A DNA stretch of 10,850 bases from Clostridia bacterium (GCA_017935525.1 JAGBHJ010000076.1:1-10850); one strand, 5' to 3'; numbered from the stretch's first letter, positions 1 through 6,409 are shown. Notes: generated from the sequence alone by a model not told the origin. Numbers and translations are program-made.

Positions 1-628
1 ATGTAACGGCGCAGGCAAGATATACGAGGAAAAATGTCCCAAGTGCGGCGGCGCCAAGGTAAACAGAACAAAGAGAAAGATAAACATCACCATCCCCGCA
101 GGTATTGACGACGGTCAGGCAATTCCGTTGAGAGGTCAGGGCAACCCCGGCGAAAACGGCGGTCCCAACGGTGATCTTTACATCGCTATCAGCATCAAGC
201 GCCACGAGATATTCAAGAGGGACGGCTACGACGTTTACTGCAACGTGCCCGTTACCTTTGTGGATGCGGCGCTGGGCAGAGAGGTGGAGATACCCGTATT
301 GGACGGTACCACAAAGTACAAGCTCCCCGAGGGAATACAGTCGGGCACGGAGATAAGACTGAGAGGTCAGGGTGTAACAAGGCTCAACAGCCAGGTAAAG
401 GGTGACCTCTACGTTACCGTGACGGTGGAAACTCCCACAAAGCTCAACAAAAAGCAGAAGGAGCTTTTGGAGAAGTTTGACGAGGCTGCAGGCGGGGACG
501 ATCTTTATTCAAGGATCAAGAGCCACAAGAGCGTTTTGAAGCGCTTTGCGGAATCCGTAAAGAAGGAGCTTGAAAAGCGCGAGGAAGAAAAGCGAGAGGC
601 CGAGAAAAAGGCGGAAAAGAAGGATTGA
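1..628 (+). CDS. dnaJ: Chaperone protein DnaJ (Hsp40), C-terminal part, 5' end outside window
   Basis: This is the C-terminal part of a type I DnaJ, the co-chaperone that delivers unfolded clients to DnaK and stimulates its ATPase in the cytoplasm. The frame is open from base 2 and ends at TGA 626-628. The visible protein begins inside the cysteine-rich zinc-binding region (CNGAGK, then CPKCGGAK), continues with the beta-rich client-binding domain (KINITIPAGIDDGQ, RGQGNPGENGGPNGDLY) and then the second C-terminal domain (PVLDGTTKYKLPEG, GDLYVTVTVETP, LNKKQKELLEKF). The J domain and Gly/Phe linker lie upstream of the window. The last zinc motif has Lys where the CxxCxGxG pattern usually has its final Gly. 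The tail after the folded domains is about 45 residues and ends in a strongly charged Lys/Glu run, longer than in many homologues. An internal ATG at 128 is not the real start, because conserved DnaJ sequence continues upstream. rluB follows after 22 bases, suggesting co-transcription. Identification is secure; the N-terminus cannot be judged. Confidence 0.97.
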   Translation, partial: CNGAGKIYEEKCPKCGGAKVNRTKRKINITIPAGIDDGQAIPLRGQGNPGENGGPNGDLYIAISIKRHEIFKRDGYDVYCNVPVTFVDAALGREVEIPVLDGTTKYKLPEGIQSGTEIRLRGQGVTRLNSQVKGDLYVTVTVETPTKLNKKQKELLEKFDEAAGGDDLYSRIKSHKSVLKRFAESVKKELEKREEEKREAEKKAEKKD

Positions 629-650
629 TATCCTTGGAGATATTTGATAT

Positions 651-1370
651 ATGATGAGATTGCAAAAATATCTGGCAGCCTGCGGAGTTGCGTCCAGAAG
701 GTCGGCAGAAAACATGATAGCCGCGGGCAGAGTGGCTGTAAACGGGCAAACGGTGACGGAAATGGGTACCTCCGTGGAGGAGTACGTTGACGAGGTCACG
801 GTGGACGGCAACGTTGTAACCCTTGAAGAGAGAAAGGTCTATATCCTTTTGAGCAAGCCCAAGGGCTACGTTACAACGGCACAGGATACCCACGGCAGAC
901 CTACGGTGCTGGACCTTGTTGACGTGCCGGAGAGAGTTTTCCCCGTGGGAAGGCTGGACCTTAACACAGAGGGTCTGCTGATATTGACCAACGACGGCGA
1001 GTTTGCCAACCACATGATGCACCCCAAGTATGAGTGCGAAAAGACCTACTTTGCAAGGCTTGCGGAGCCGCTGGGGGATGCCGAGGCGGATAAGCTAAGG
1101 CACGGCGTGTGGATAGAGGAGGAGCAGTTTACGACTTCCCCCGCTACGGTGGTAAGACGTGACGCAAACAAATTCAGCATAACCATACGCGAGGGCAAAA
1201 AGCGCCAGGTAAGAAGAATGTTTGAGGCCGTGGGCGGCAAGGTGCTGTATCTGAGAAGAACGGCCATCGGAAAGCTGCGTGACACAGATCTGGAAAAGGG
1301 AAAATGGAGATACCTGACGGATGAGGAGGTCAGGTACCTTTTGGAGTATTCCGGCACGGGCAGGGACTAA
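651..1370 (+). CDS. rluB: 23S rRNA pseudouridine synthase, RsuA/RluB family
   Basis: Enzyme of the RsuA/RluB/RluE/RluF family, which isomerises a specific uridine in rRNA to pseudouridine; the Bacillota member of this length is normally RluB, acting on helix 89-93 of 23S rRNA. The 239-residue protein has an N-terminal S4 RNA-binding domain (about residues 3-50, MRLQKYLAACGVASRRSAE) and a catalytic domain from about residue 63. The family signature VGRLDLNTEGLLILTNDG covers residues 99-116, with the expected catalytic Asp at 103, and the EGKKRQVRRM motif is at 181-190. Length and motifs are complete. Start: ATG 651 is preceded by GGAGA at 636-640; ATG 654 is an alternative that would remove one Met. 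It lies 22 bases after dnaJ, so the two are probably co-transcribed, although this is not the textbook dnaJ neighbour. RluB is preferred over RsuA (16S) by overall family resemblance; the exact target base is inferred. Confidence 0.92.
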   Translation: MMRLQKYLAACGVASRRSAENMIAAGRVAVNGQTVTEMGTSVEEYVDEVTVDGNVVTLEERKVYILLSKPKGYVTTAQDTHGRPTVLDLVDVPERVFPVGRLDLNTEGLLILTNDGEFANHMMHPKYECEKTYFARLAEPLGDAEADKLRHGVWIEEEQFTTSPATVVRRDANKFSITIREGKKRQVRRMFEAVGGKVLYLRRTAIGKLRDTDLEKGKWRYLTDEEVRYLLEYSGTGRD

Positions 1371-1375
1371 AGGAT

Positions 1376-1404
1376 CGGTTTTTTGAACAAAAATAGCCGT
1401 TTTT
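1376..1404 (+). terminator. Weak candidate intrinsic terminator after rluB
   Basis: Six bases after the rluB stop, CGGTTTTTT (1376-1384) can pair with AAATAGCCG (1391-1399), with one U-U mismatch and one G-U wobble, leaving a 6-base loop and followed by five T (1400-1404). It is in the right place to end dnaJ-rluB before the tig promoter, but the stem is AT-rich and imperfect, so it is a tentative call. Confidence 0.35.
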
Positions 1405-1458
1405 CGCAAAAAAATATAAAAAATACGGGATTTTATCAAAAAATATTGATTTAAGGTC

Positions 1459-1487
1459 TTGAAAAAAACAGAAAAAATTGGTATAAT
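1459..1487 (+). promoter_or_regulatory. Sigma-A type promoter of tig, extended -10
   Basis: TTGAAA at 1459-1464 (-35, five of six consensus bases), a 17-base spacer, and a perfect TATAAT at 1482-1487 preceded by TGG, which makes an extended -10. Predicted transcription start is around 1493-1495, giving a leader of about 90 bases before the tig GTG. This is the best promoter in the window, in keeping with a highly expressed ribosome-associated chaperone. Confidence 0.85.
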
Positions 1488-1498
1488 AAGCAAGATGT

Positions 1499-1516
1499 GA
1501 TCAAAGGCTTTTGATC
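1499..1516 (+). promoter_or_regulatory. Palindrome/hairpin at the 5' end of the tig leader
   Basis: GATCAAA (1499-1505), a 4-base loop, TTTGATC (1510-1516): a perfect 7-bp inverted repeat that begins 11 bases after the -10 box, so it would sit at the extreme 5' end of the tig mRNA. It could act as a stabilising 5' hairpin or as an operator. It is not followed by a T run, so it is not a terminator, and it does not match the CIRCE or CtsR patterns. Confidence 0.5.
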
Positions 1517-1569
1517 GCGGGCAAAATTTGTAAAATTAAAAGAATTACATAATATTATGCACCTTTATT

Positions 1570-1575
1570 AGGAGG
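1570..1575 (+). promoter_or_regulatory. Ribosome binding site of tig, fixes GTG start
   Basis: AGGAGG lies 8 bases ahead of GTG 1584. There is no in-frame ATG nearby and the protein aligns with trigger factors from this first residue (MKIVTEKIG), so GTG is the start. Confidence 0.88.
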
Positions 1576-1583
1576 AATTACAA

Positions 1584-2888
1584 GTGAAAATTGTAACAGA
1601 AAAGATCGGTACAAATAAGGTAAAGATGGAAATTACCGTTGAGGCTGCTGAGTTTGAAAAGTCAATGACAGTTGCTTACAACAAGGTAAAAGGCAAGGTA
1701 AGCATCAGAGGCTTCCGTCCCGGCAAGGCACCCAGAAAGGTGATCGAGCAGGCATACGGCGAGTCCATTTTCTACGAGGAAGCATTCAACGATGCAGTGC
1801 CGAAGGCATATGAGGAAGCAGTTAAGTCCGAGGGTATCTACCCCGTTGACAGACCTGACGTTGACATCGTTAACATCGCAGGCGGTCAGGACTTTGTATT
1901 TACAGCAGAGGTTTTTGTAAAGCCTGAGTTTGAGCTGGGCCAGTACAAGGGCGTTGAGGTAGAGAAGAAGAGCTACCCCGTAACAGACGCAGAGGTTGAG
2001 GCTCGCATCGAGTCCGTAAGAGACCGTAACTCCCGTTGGGTAGGCGCTGAGGACGATTACGAGGCAAAGAACGGCGACAAGCTCAATATCGACTACAAGG
2101 GCACAGTTGACGGCGTTGCATTTGACGGCGGCACAGCAGAGGGCTACTCCATCGTTCTTGGCTCCAACACATTTATCCCCGGCTTTGAGGAGCAGATGGT
2201 TGGCATGAAGACAGGCGAGGAGAAGGACGTTAACGTAACATTCCCCGAGGAATATCACAGCGAGGAGCTTAAGGGCAAGGCTGCGGTATTTGCAGTTAAG
2301 GTTAACGAGATCCAGTACAAGGAAATGCCCGAGCTTGACGACGAGTTTGCAAAGGACGTAAGCGAGTTCGATACATTTGAGGAGTACAAGGCAAGCGTTG
2401 TTAAGGAGCTTAACGACAATGCTGAGCTGAGAGCAACAAGAGAGATGGAAAACGCTCTTATCGACAAGGTTGCAGAGAACACAGAGATCGACATTCCTAA
2501 CGGCATGATCGAGAGCCAGATCGACAACATGGTTGAGGAGATGGGCTACCGTATGCAGAGCATGGGAATTTCCGTTGAGCAGTACCTCCAGTACACAGGC
2601 ACAACAATGGATAAGATCCGTGACCAGCAGAGAGACGAGGCTGCAAAGACAGTTAAGGCTCAGCTTGTACTTGAGAAGCTGGCTATCGTTGAGGGCATTG
2701 AGGCAAGCGACGAGGAGATTGAGGCTGAGTACGCAAAGCTGGCAGACGAGGCAAAGCTTGAGGTAGAAAAGGTTAAGGATATGTTTGCTGCTGATAACTC
2801 TTACGTTAAGGGCAGAATCGTTTCCGCAAAGACGATCGAGATGCTCAAGGCTAACGCTGTATATGTCGAAGCAGAGGTAAAAGAGTAA
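1584..2888 (+). CDS. tig: Trigger factor, ribosome-associated chaperone and peptidyl-prolyl isomerase
   Basis: Trigger factor docks at the ribosome exit tunnel, shields nascent chains and catalyses proline cis-trans isomerisation. The 434-residue length is normal for the family. The N-terminal ribosome-binding domain carries the signature GFRPGKAP at residues 43-50, the loop that contacts ribosomal protein L23. The FKBP-type PPIase domain spans about 163-247 (NGDKLNIDYKGTVDG, FIPGFEEQMVGMKTGEEK, AVFAVKVNEI). The rest is the helical C-terminal chaperone domain with its acidic, Lys/Glu-rich helices. Start is GTG with a strong SD. It has its own promoter and an intrinsic terminator behind it. 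Codon choice is noticeably biased (ACA, GCA, GTT/GTA, AAG, GAG dominate) compared with dnaJ and clpX, the usual mark of a highly expressed gene. The position ahead of clpP-clpX is the common order in Bacillota. Identification is secure. Confidence 0.98.
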   Translation: MKIVTEKIGTNKVKMEITVEAAEFEKSMTVAYNKVKGKVSIRGFRPGKAPRKVIEQAYGESIFYEEAFNDAVPKAYEEAVKSEGIYPVDRPDVDIVNIAGGQDFVFTAEVFVKPEFELGQYKGVEVEKKSYPVTDAEVEARIESVRDRNSRWVGAEDDYEAKNGDKLNIDYKGTVDGVAFDGGTAEGYSIVLGSNTFIPGFEEQMVGMKTGEEKDVNVTFPEEYHSEELKGKAAVFAVKVNEIQYKEMPELDDEFAKDVSEFDTFEEYKASVVKELNDNAELRATREMENALIDKVAENTEIDIPNGMIESQIDNMVEEMGYRMQSMGISVEQYLQYTGTTMDKIRDQQRDEAAKTVKAQLVLEKLAIVEGIEASDEEIEAEYAKLADEAKLEVEKVKDMFAADNSYVKGRIVSAKTIEMLKANAVYVEAEVKE

Positions 2889-2969
2889 TCTTAGTGTGAA
2901 TTTTGCCTGGTATGAATAAAACCGCAGTGTGTCGGGTATATTTGTAAGGCAGTGTAATTTTGATAGGGT

Positions 2970-3032
2970 GAGCTGATGTGGGGACGGTATTACTCGGTTG
3001 TTACGGTAATGGCACGCATCAGCTCTTTTTTT
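2970..3032 (+). terminator. Intrinsic terminator between tig and clpP with long loop
   Basis: GAGCTGATG (2970-2978) pairs perfectly with CATCAGCTC (3017-3025), immediately followed by seven T (3026-3032). The 38-base interior can partly fold through ATTAC/GTAAT. It should end the tig transcript. It sits only 36 bases ahead of the clpP ATG, with no convincing promoter in between, so it may also set how much read-through reaches clpPX. Confidence 0.82.
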
Positions 3033-3050
3033 AACAAATTGATTTTATAA

Positions 3051-3064
3051 GAAGGAACGGTGAT
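3051..3064 (+). promoter_or_regulatory. Ribosome binding site of clpP, favours ATG 3069 over GTG 3060
   Basis: GAAGGA (3051-3056) and GGTGAT (3059-3064) both match parts of the anti-SD complement AAGGAGGTGAT. An in-frame GTG at 3060 is only 3 bases from GAAGGA and is itself inside the second match, whereas ATG 3069 gives MNLIP, the usual N-terminus of Bacillota ClpP. The later ATG is therefore chosen. Confidence 0.75.
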
Positions 3065-3068
3065 TTGT

Positions 3069-3656
3069 ATGAATTTGATCCCCTACGTTGTGGAACAGAC
3101 CGGTAAGGGCGAAAGACAGTATGATATTTTCTCCCGTTTGCTTATGGAGAGAATTATATTTATCAGCGGAGAGATAACCACGGAGATGGCTGACCTGGTT
3201 GTGGCACAGCTGTTGTTCCTGGAGGCTGATAACGTGGATAAGGATATAACATTGTATATCAACAGCCCCGGAGGCTCTGTTACTGCGGGCATGGCGATTT
3301 ACGACACTATGCAGTATATCAAGTGCGATATTTCCACCATCTGTATCGGTATGGCGGCATCCATGGGAGCATTCCTTTTGGCGGCGGGCAAAAAGGGCAA
3401 GAGATACGCTCTGCCCAACAGCAACATAATGATCCATCAGCCCTTGGCTTACGGCTTGGGCGGTCAGGCGTCAGACGTGCTTATTCATGCGGAAAACCTT
3501 GTTAAGACAAAGAAAACGTTGAACGGATTGCTGGCAGAAATGACGGGCAAGCCTGTTGAGCAGGTGGAAAGGGATACCGACAGAGATCACTTTATGACGG
3601 CTCGTGAGGCTTGTGAGTACGGCTTGATAGACGAAGTTGTTGTAAATAAGAAGTAA
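3069..3656 (+). CDS. clpP: ATP-dependent Clp protease proteolytic subunit ClpP
   Basis: Serine peptidase that forms a tetradecameric barrel and degrades proteins unfolded by ClpX or other Clp ATPases. The 195-residue protein starts MNLIPYVVEQT, as in mature Bacillota ClpP. The catalytic triad is visible: Ser98 in GMAASMGAF, His123 in MIHQP and Asp173 in ERDTDRD, together with the INSPGGSVTAGMAIYDTMQ block (64-82). Compared with E. coli ClpP there is one extra residue in the loop after the catalytic His (AYGLGGQ), which shifts the Asp to 173. There is no long propeptide. It lies 19 bases upstream of clpX, so the two form a clpPX operon. The tig terminator lies directly upstream. No CtsR box (GGTCAAA repeats) is seen ahead of it. 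Identification is certain. Confidence 0.98.
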   Translation: MNLIPYVVEQTGKGERQYDIFSRLLMERIIFISGEITTEMADLVVAQLLFLEADNVDKDITLYINSPGGSVTAGMAIYDTMQYIKCDISTICIGMAASMGAFLLAAGKKGKRYALPNSNIMIHQPLAYGLGGQASDVLIHAENLVKTKKTLNGLLAEMTGKPVEQVERDTDRDHFMTAREACEYGLIDEVVVNKK

Positions 3657-3675
3657 TTCTCAGAAAGGTTTATAT

Positions 3676-4935
3676 ATGCCAAATTACGAAGACAGACTTT
3701 ATGCGGAGTGCTCCTTTTGCGGCGCACGCTCCAACGAAGTAAACCAGATGATCGCAGGCACGGGAGTCCACATCTGTGATAGATGCGTCCGTGAGTGTAT
3801 GAAGATCATTTCTGCGGAGGAGGCTTCCCCCGAGCTGTTGGATATGGAATATCCTACACCCAGGGAGATGTACGACTACCTTAACCAGTACGTTATAGGC
3901 CAGGAAACTGCAAAGAAGTACCTTTCCGTTGCGGTTTATAACCACTACAAGAGGTTGAACAACAACGTGGCTGCAGAGGAAGATTTTGAGATACAAAAAA
4001 GTAACGTGCTTTTGCTGGGTCCTACGGGTACGGGCAAGACCTACCTGATACAGACGCTGGCAAAATACATGAACGTGCCCTTTGCCATGGCGGACGCAAC
4101 TGCATTGACAGAGGCGGGCTATGTGGGTGAGGACGTTGAAAATATCCTCTTAAAGCTTATCCAGGCGGCGGATTACGATATCGAAAAGGCGGAGCGCGGT
4201 ATTATCTATATCGACGAGATAGATAAGATCTGCAAAAAGCAGGAAAACGTGTCCATCACAAGGGACGTCAGCGGCGAGGGTGTTCAGCAGGCGTTGCTTA
4301 AGATAATGGAGGGAACGATAGCTAACGTACCGCCCCAGGGTGGCAGAAAGCATCCCCAGCAGGAGTGCTTGCAGATAGATACCACCAACATACTCTTTGT
4401 GTGCGGCGGCGCATTTGCGGGTATTGACTCCATCATCACGGCAAGAAGCACAAAGAAGGGCATGGGCTTTAATTCCGAGGTCCACTCCAAGGAGGAAAAG
4501 CGACTGGGTGACATTCTTGCGGACGTTGAGCCCCAGGATCTTATAAAGTACGGCCTTATCCCTGAGTTTGTGGGCAGATTGCCCGTTATCGTAACGCTCC
4601 ACGACCTTACGGAGGATCACTTGATAAGAATACTCTCCGAGCCCAAGAATTCCGTTATCAATCAGTATAAGAAGATGTTTGAGATGGATGGAATTGAGCT
4701 GGAGATCCCCGAAAAGACGTTGAGAGCCATTGCAAAGGAAGCCATCAAGAGAAATACAGGCGCAAGAGGCTTGAGGTCCATTATTGAGGACGTGCTGATA
4801 GACGCAATGTTTGATCTGCCGTCACGCAGGGACGTAAAGAGATGCATTGTGACGGAGGAGTGCGTGACGTTGAACAAGGCACCCACAATGCTCCTGTATG
4901 ATGACAGAGCGATAGGTATGCCCGAGGTAAGATGA
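3676..4935 (+). CDS. clpX: ATP-dependent Clp protease ATP-binding subunit ClpX
   Basis: AAA+ unfoldase that recognises tagged or specific proteins, unfolds them through its central pore and feeds them to ClpP. The 419-residue protein is complete. The N-terminal zinc-binding domain has four Cys at 12, 15, 34 and 37. Walker A GPTGTGKT is at 115-122, pore-1 loop GYVGED at 148-153, Walker B IIYIDEID at 176-183, the RKH pore loop at 224-226, the arginine-finger motif EFVGR at 297-301 and sensor-2 GARGLRS at 362-368. The loop that docks on ClpP reads MGF (263-265) where most ClpX proteins have IGF. GAAAGG at 3663-3668 is the SD, 7 bases ahead of ATG 3676. It is co-transcribed with clpP and followed by a strong terminator. 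The usual downstream lon-type gene is absent. Identification is certain. Confidence 0.98.
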   Translation: MPNYEDRLYAECSFCGARSNEVNQMIAGTGVHICDRCVRECMKIISAEEASPELLDMEYPTPREMYDYLNQYVIGQETAKKYLSVAVYNHYKRLNNNVAAEEDFEIQKSNVLLLGPTGTGKTYLIQTLAKYMNVPFAMADATALTEAGYVGEDVENILLKLIQAADYDIEKAERGIIYIDEIDKICKKQENVSITRDVSGEGVQQALLKIMEGTIANVPPQGGRKHPQQECLQIDTTNILFVCGGAFAGIDSIITARSTKKGMGFNSEVHSKEEKRLGDILADVEPQDLIKYGLIPEFVGRLPVIVTLHDLTEDHLIRILSEPKNSVINQYKKMFEMDGIELEIPEKTLRAIAKEAIKRNTGARGLRSIIEDVLIDAMFDLPSRRDVKRCIVTEECVTLNKAPTMLLYDDRAIGMPEVR

Positions 4936-4982
4936 GGGCAAAGGGCGTTGTGAGATGCCCGTAAATAAAAAATTAAGCAATA

Positions 4983-5015
4983 AACACGGCGGAGAAGACT
5001 CTGCCGTGTTGTTTT
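4983..5015 (+). terminator. Intrinsic terminator of clpPX
   Basis: AACACGGCGGAG (4983-4994), loop AAGA, CTCTGCCGTGTT (4999-5010): a 12-bp stem with a single G-U wobble that pairs only on + strand RNA, followed by GTTTTA. It lies 48 bases after the clpX stop. Confidence 0.85.
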
Positions 5016-5230
5016 ATATGGGGGAATGTTTTTGGGACGGCGAGGGTGTAGGATACGGTAAAACCTCTTTGCTCGTGAAGAAAGGAAGGACAATACTGAC
5101 GAAAACAGGTGCGAGAGTATAACTTCCCCAGCCCATTACCCAAGACTTACGGGCTTTTACAAATCTACCGACCTAAAGCTCCGTAGCATATGAGATGTAC
5201 CGTATAAAAGCGTTTCAAGGGTGGGTGGTC

Positions 5231-5287
5231 AAGGCGGGAGGGGAAATCCTAATGGTTCGCTTGCGAACCGATGTTCCATCCCGCCTT
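5231..5287. repeat. Nested inverted repeat (large hairpin) inside the putative element
   Basis: The outer arms AAGGCGGGA (5231-5239) and TCCCGCCTT (5279-5287) pair perfectly. GGAA (5242-5245) pairs with TTCC (5274-5277), and the inner arms GGTTCGC (5254-5260) and GCGAACC (5263-5269) pair perfectly around TT. As RNA or a cruciform this forms one long interrupted stem. It lacks a following T run. Confidence 0.7.
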
Positions 5288-5298
5288 GTTGTTCTTTG

Positions 5299-5326
5299 GA
5301 TACTTTCTGTCAATACAGAAAGTATC
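5299..5326. repeat. Perfect 12-bp inverted repeat inside the putative element
   Basis: GATACTTTCTGT (5299-5310), loop CAAT, ACAGAAAGTATC (5315-5326). It is an exact 12-bp stem, 11 bases after the previous hairpin, and is not followed by a T run in either direction. Confidence 0.75.
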
Positions 5327-5501
5327 ATAGTCGCAACAGGATTTGGTATAAAAGAAGAAAAGTGTGTGCAAGAAAAGAAAGTGGAAATTTAGGTAAATTG
5401 GACCGTCGAGGATGACTATACAGGATACCAAATTCACGTTTCTCCAGCATTACATTCTCGTTTCTGCAACTATTTTCTTCACGACAAAAGAGATAAATTT
5501 T

Positions 5502-5555
5502 CACCGAGACTTCGTCTCATAAATGCTCCGCCTTGGCTCTCCCGGTGGGTGAGAG
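5502..5555. repeat. Cluster of small palindromes between the element and the isomerase terminator
   Basis: GAGAC-TTC-GTCTC (5506-5518) sits within outer arms CACCG (5502-5506) and CGGTG (5543-5547), the outer arms sharing one base with the inner ones. CTCTC (5537-5541) can alternatively pair with GAGAG (5551-5555). No gene or promoter is evident here. It may belong to the adjacent element. Confidence 0.4.
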
Positions 5556-5563
5556 GTCATCAA

Positions 5564-5592
5564 TAAAAAAACGGCACGATCTCTCGTGCCGT
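5564..5592 (-). terminator. Intrinsic terminator of the isomerase gene
   Basis: On the minus strand, ACGGCACGA (complement of 5584-5592), a 4-base loop and TCGTGCCGT (complement of 5571-5579) form a perfect 9-bp stem, followed by seven T (5564-5570). It lies 25 bases past the isomerase stop. The run of A on the + strand side shows it works leftward. Confidence 0.9.
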
Positions 5593-5617
5593 CAAATGCT
5601 TTCCATTATACGGAAAA

Positions 5618-6373
5618 TTACTTACCGTAAAGCTCCTTAGCGATCTTAAGGCTCTCAATGCGGTCCATTGTGGGGCTGTATTCCAAACCGCAAGCACCCT
5701 TGTAGCCTGCCTTATCGATTGCGTTGAAGATAACCTTGTAGTTGCTCTCACCGTACTGGAGCTCATGTCTGCCGGGATGGCCTGCGCTGTGGAGGTGAGC
5801 GATGCAATCAAGATTCTTTGTTACGTTGGGGATGATGTTACCCTCCATGATCTGCTGGTGGTAGATATCGTAAACTACCTTAACGAGGGGATGGTCAACC
5901 TCGCGAACGATGTCAAAGCCTTCAACAGCGCTCCAGAGGTAGTAGCCGGGGTGGTCAACGTAGAGGTTGAGGGGCTCGATCATGATAGTAACGCCTGAAT
6001 CGTCCAAGATCGGCTTTGCAGCCTTGAGTGCTGCAACAATGGAGTCGTGCTGGAGCTGTCTGTCAGCGCCTGTGTCGTTACCGACCTGAGTGATAAGCTT
6101 GGAAGCGCCGATCTTCTTTGCAGCGGCACAGCTCTCCTTAAGACCTGCAAGCCAAAGGTCACGGTGCTCGGGTGATGTCATACGGAATTCAGTTGTACAC
6201 ATACTGAGGACCTCAACGCCTGTGGACTTAACTGCAGCAGCAACCTCGTCCAGATCAAGGTGCTTCCATGCGTAGGTTTCAGCTGCGTCATAGCCCAGCT
6301 CGCCAATAGTTTCAAGTGCTTTTACAAACTGGTGGTCATCAAAAAAACAAGGTACAGGTACACAAAGTCTCAT
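5618..6373 (-). CDS. Hydroxypyruvate isomerase-like sugar isomerase/epimerase (TIM barrel)
   Basis: A 251-residue member of the xylose isomerase-like TIM-barrel superfamily (AP_endonuc_2 fold), closest in style to hydroxypyruvate isomerase (Hyi/OtnI), a metal-dependent enzyme interconverting ketose/aldose-type substrates in the cytoplasm. Supporting motifs are VTIMIEPLN (Glu133), VVYDIYHQQIMEGN (Asp169), HLHSAGHPGRHE (194-204 region, His195) and GLEYSP (Glu231). These give the expected four metal ligands Glu/Asp/His/Glu. In Hyi proteins the third position is more often Gln (HVQIAD...), so the exact substrate is uncertain and a tagatose/psicose-3-epimerase-like or other role is possible. Start: ATG 6371-6373 has GAAGGAG (6383-6389) 9 bases upstream. 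It has its own strong promoter and its own terminator, so it can be a single-gene unit, although it lies downstream of the GH29-like gene. Its codons (CGT, ACA, GTT, CTT) resemble those of tig, suggesting high expression. Confidence 0.8.
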   Translation of the reverse strand: MRLCVPVPCFFDDHQFVKALETIGELGYDAAETYAWKHLDLDEVAAAVKSTGVEVLSMCTTEFRMTSPEHRDLWLAGLKESCAAAKKIGASKLITQVGNDTGADRQLQHDSIVAALKAAKPILDDSGVTIMIEPLNLYVDHPGYYLWSAVEGFDIVREVDHPLVKVVYDIYHQQIMEGNIIPNVTKNLDCIAHLHSAGHPGRHELQYGESNYKVIFNAIDKAGYKGACGLEYSPTMDRIESLKIAKELYGK

Positions 6374-6409
6374 ACTGTTTTTCTCCTTCTCAATAAAAAA
6401 TATAGTTTT

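Larger units (their letters stand above)
5065..5492. repeat. Putative MITE-like, hairpin-rich non-coding element with terminal inverted repeats
   Basis: A gene-free block between two convergent units. An exact 11-base inverted repeat, TCGTGAAGAAA (5073-5083) and TTTCTTCACGA (5474-5484), bounds it. The match extends outward imperfectly as CTCTTT-G on the left and CAAAAGAG on the right, giving arms of about 20 bases with two one-base gaps. Inside are two strong hairpins (5231-5287 and 5299-5326) and a further inverted pair, ATTTGGTAT (5341-5349) with ATACCAAAT (5425-5433). Short open frames cross it on both strands (for example + 5195-5392 and - 5249-5437), but none has an SD or a recognisable domain. 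No transposase is present, so if it is mobile it would be non-autonomous. I see no clear target-site duplication. Calling it a dispersed repeat is inference, since only one copy lies in this window. Confidence 0.45.

Noticed and set aside
516..1022. 168-residue minus-strand frame across the dnaJ-rluB junction
   Set aside because: Antisense to two well-supported genes, with no recognisable motif.
1662..2258. 198-residue open frame on the minus strand opposite tig
   Set aside because: It lies entirely antisense to trigger factor, is rich in Cys/Leu/Val from the complementary codon bias of tig, and shows no domain. It is a shadow frame.
1371..3068. CIRCE or CtsR heat-shock operators ahead of tig or clpP
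   Set aside because: I looked for TTAGCACTC-N9-GAGTGCTAA and for tandem GGTCAAA and found neither. The GATCAAA/TTTGATC palindrome is an inverted, not a direct, repeat.
5195..5392. Short + strand frame of 65 codons in the gene-free region
   Set aside because: No ribosome binding site, it crosses the two strong hairpins, and the protein has no recognisable features. Better explained as part of a non-coding repeat.
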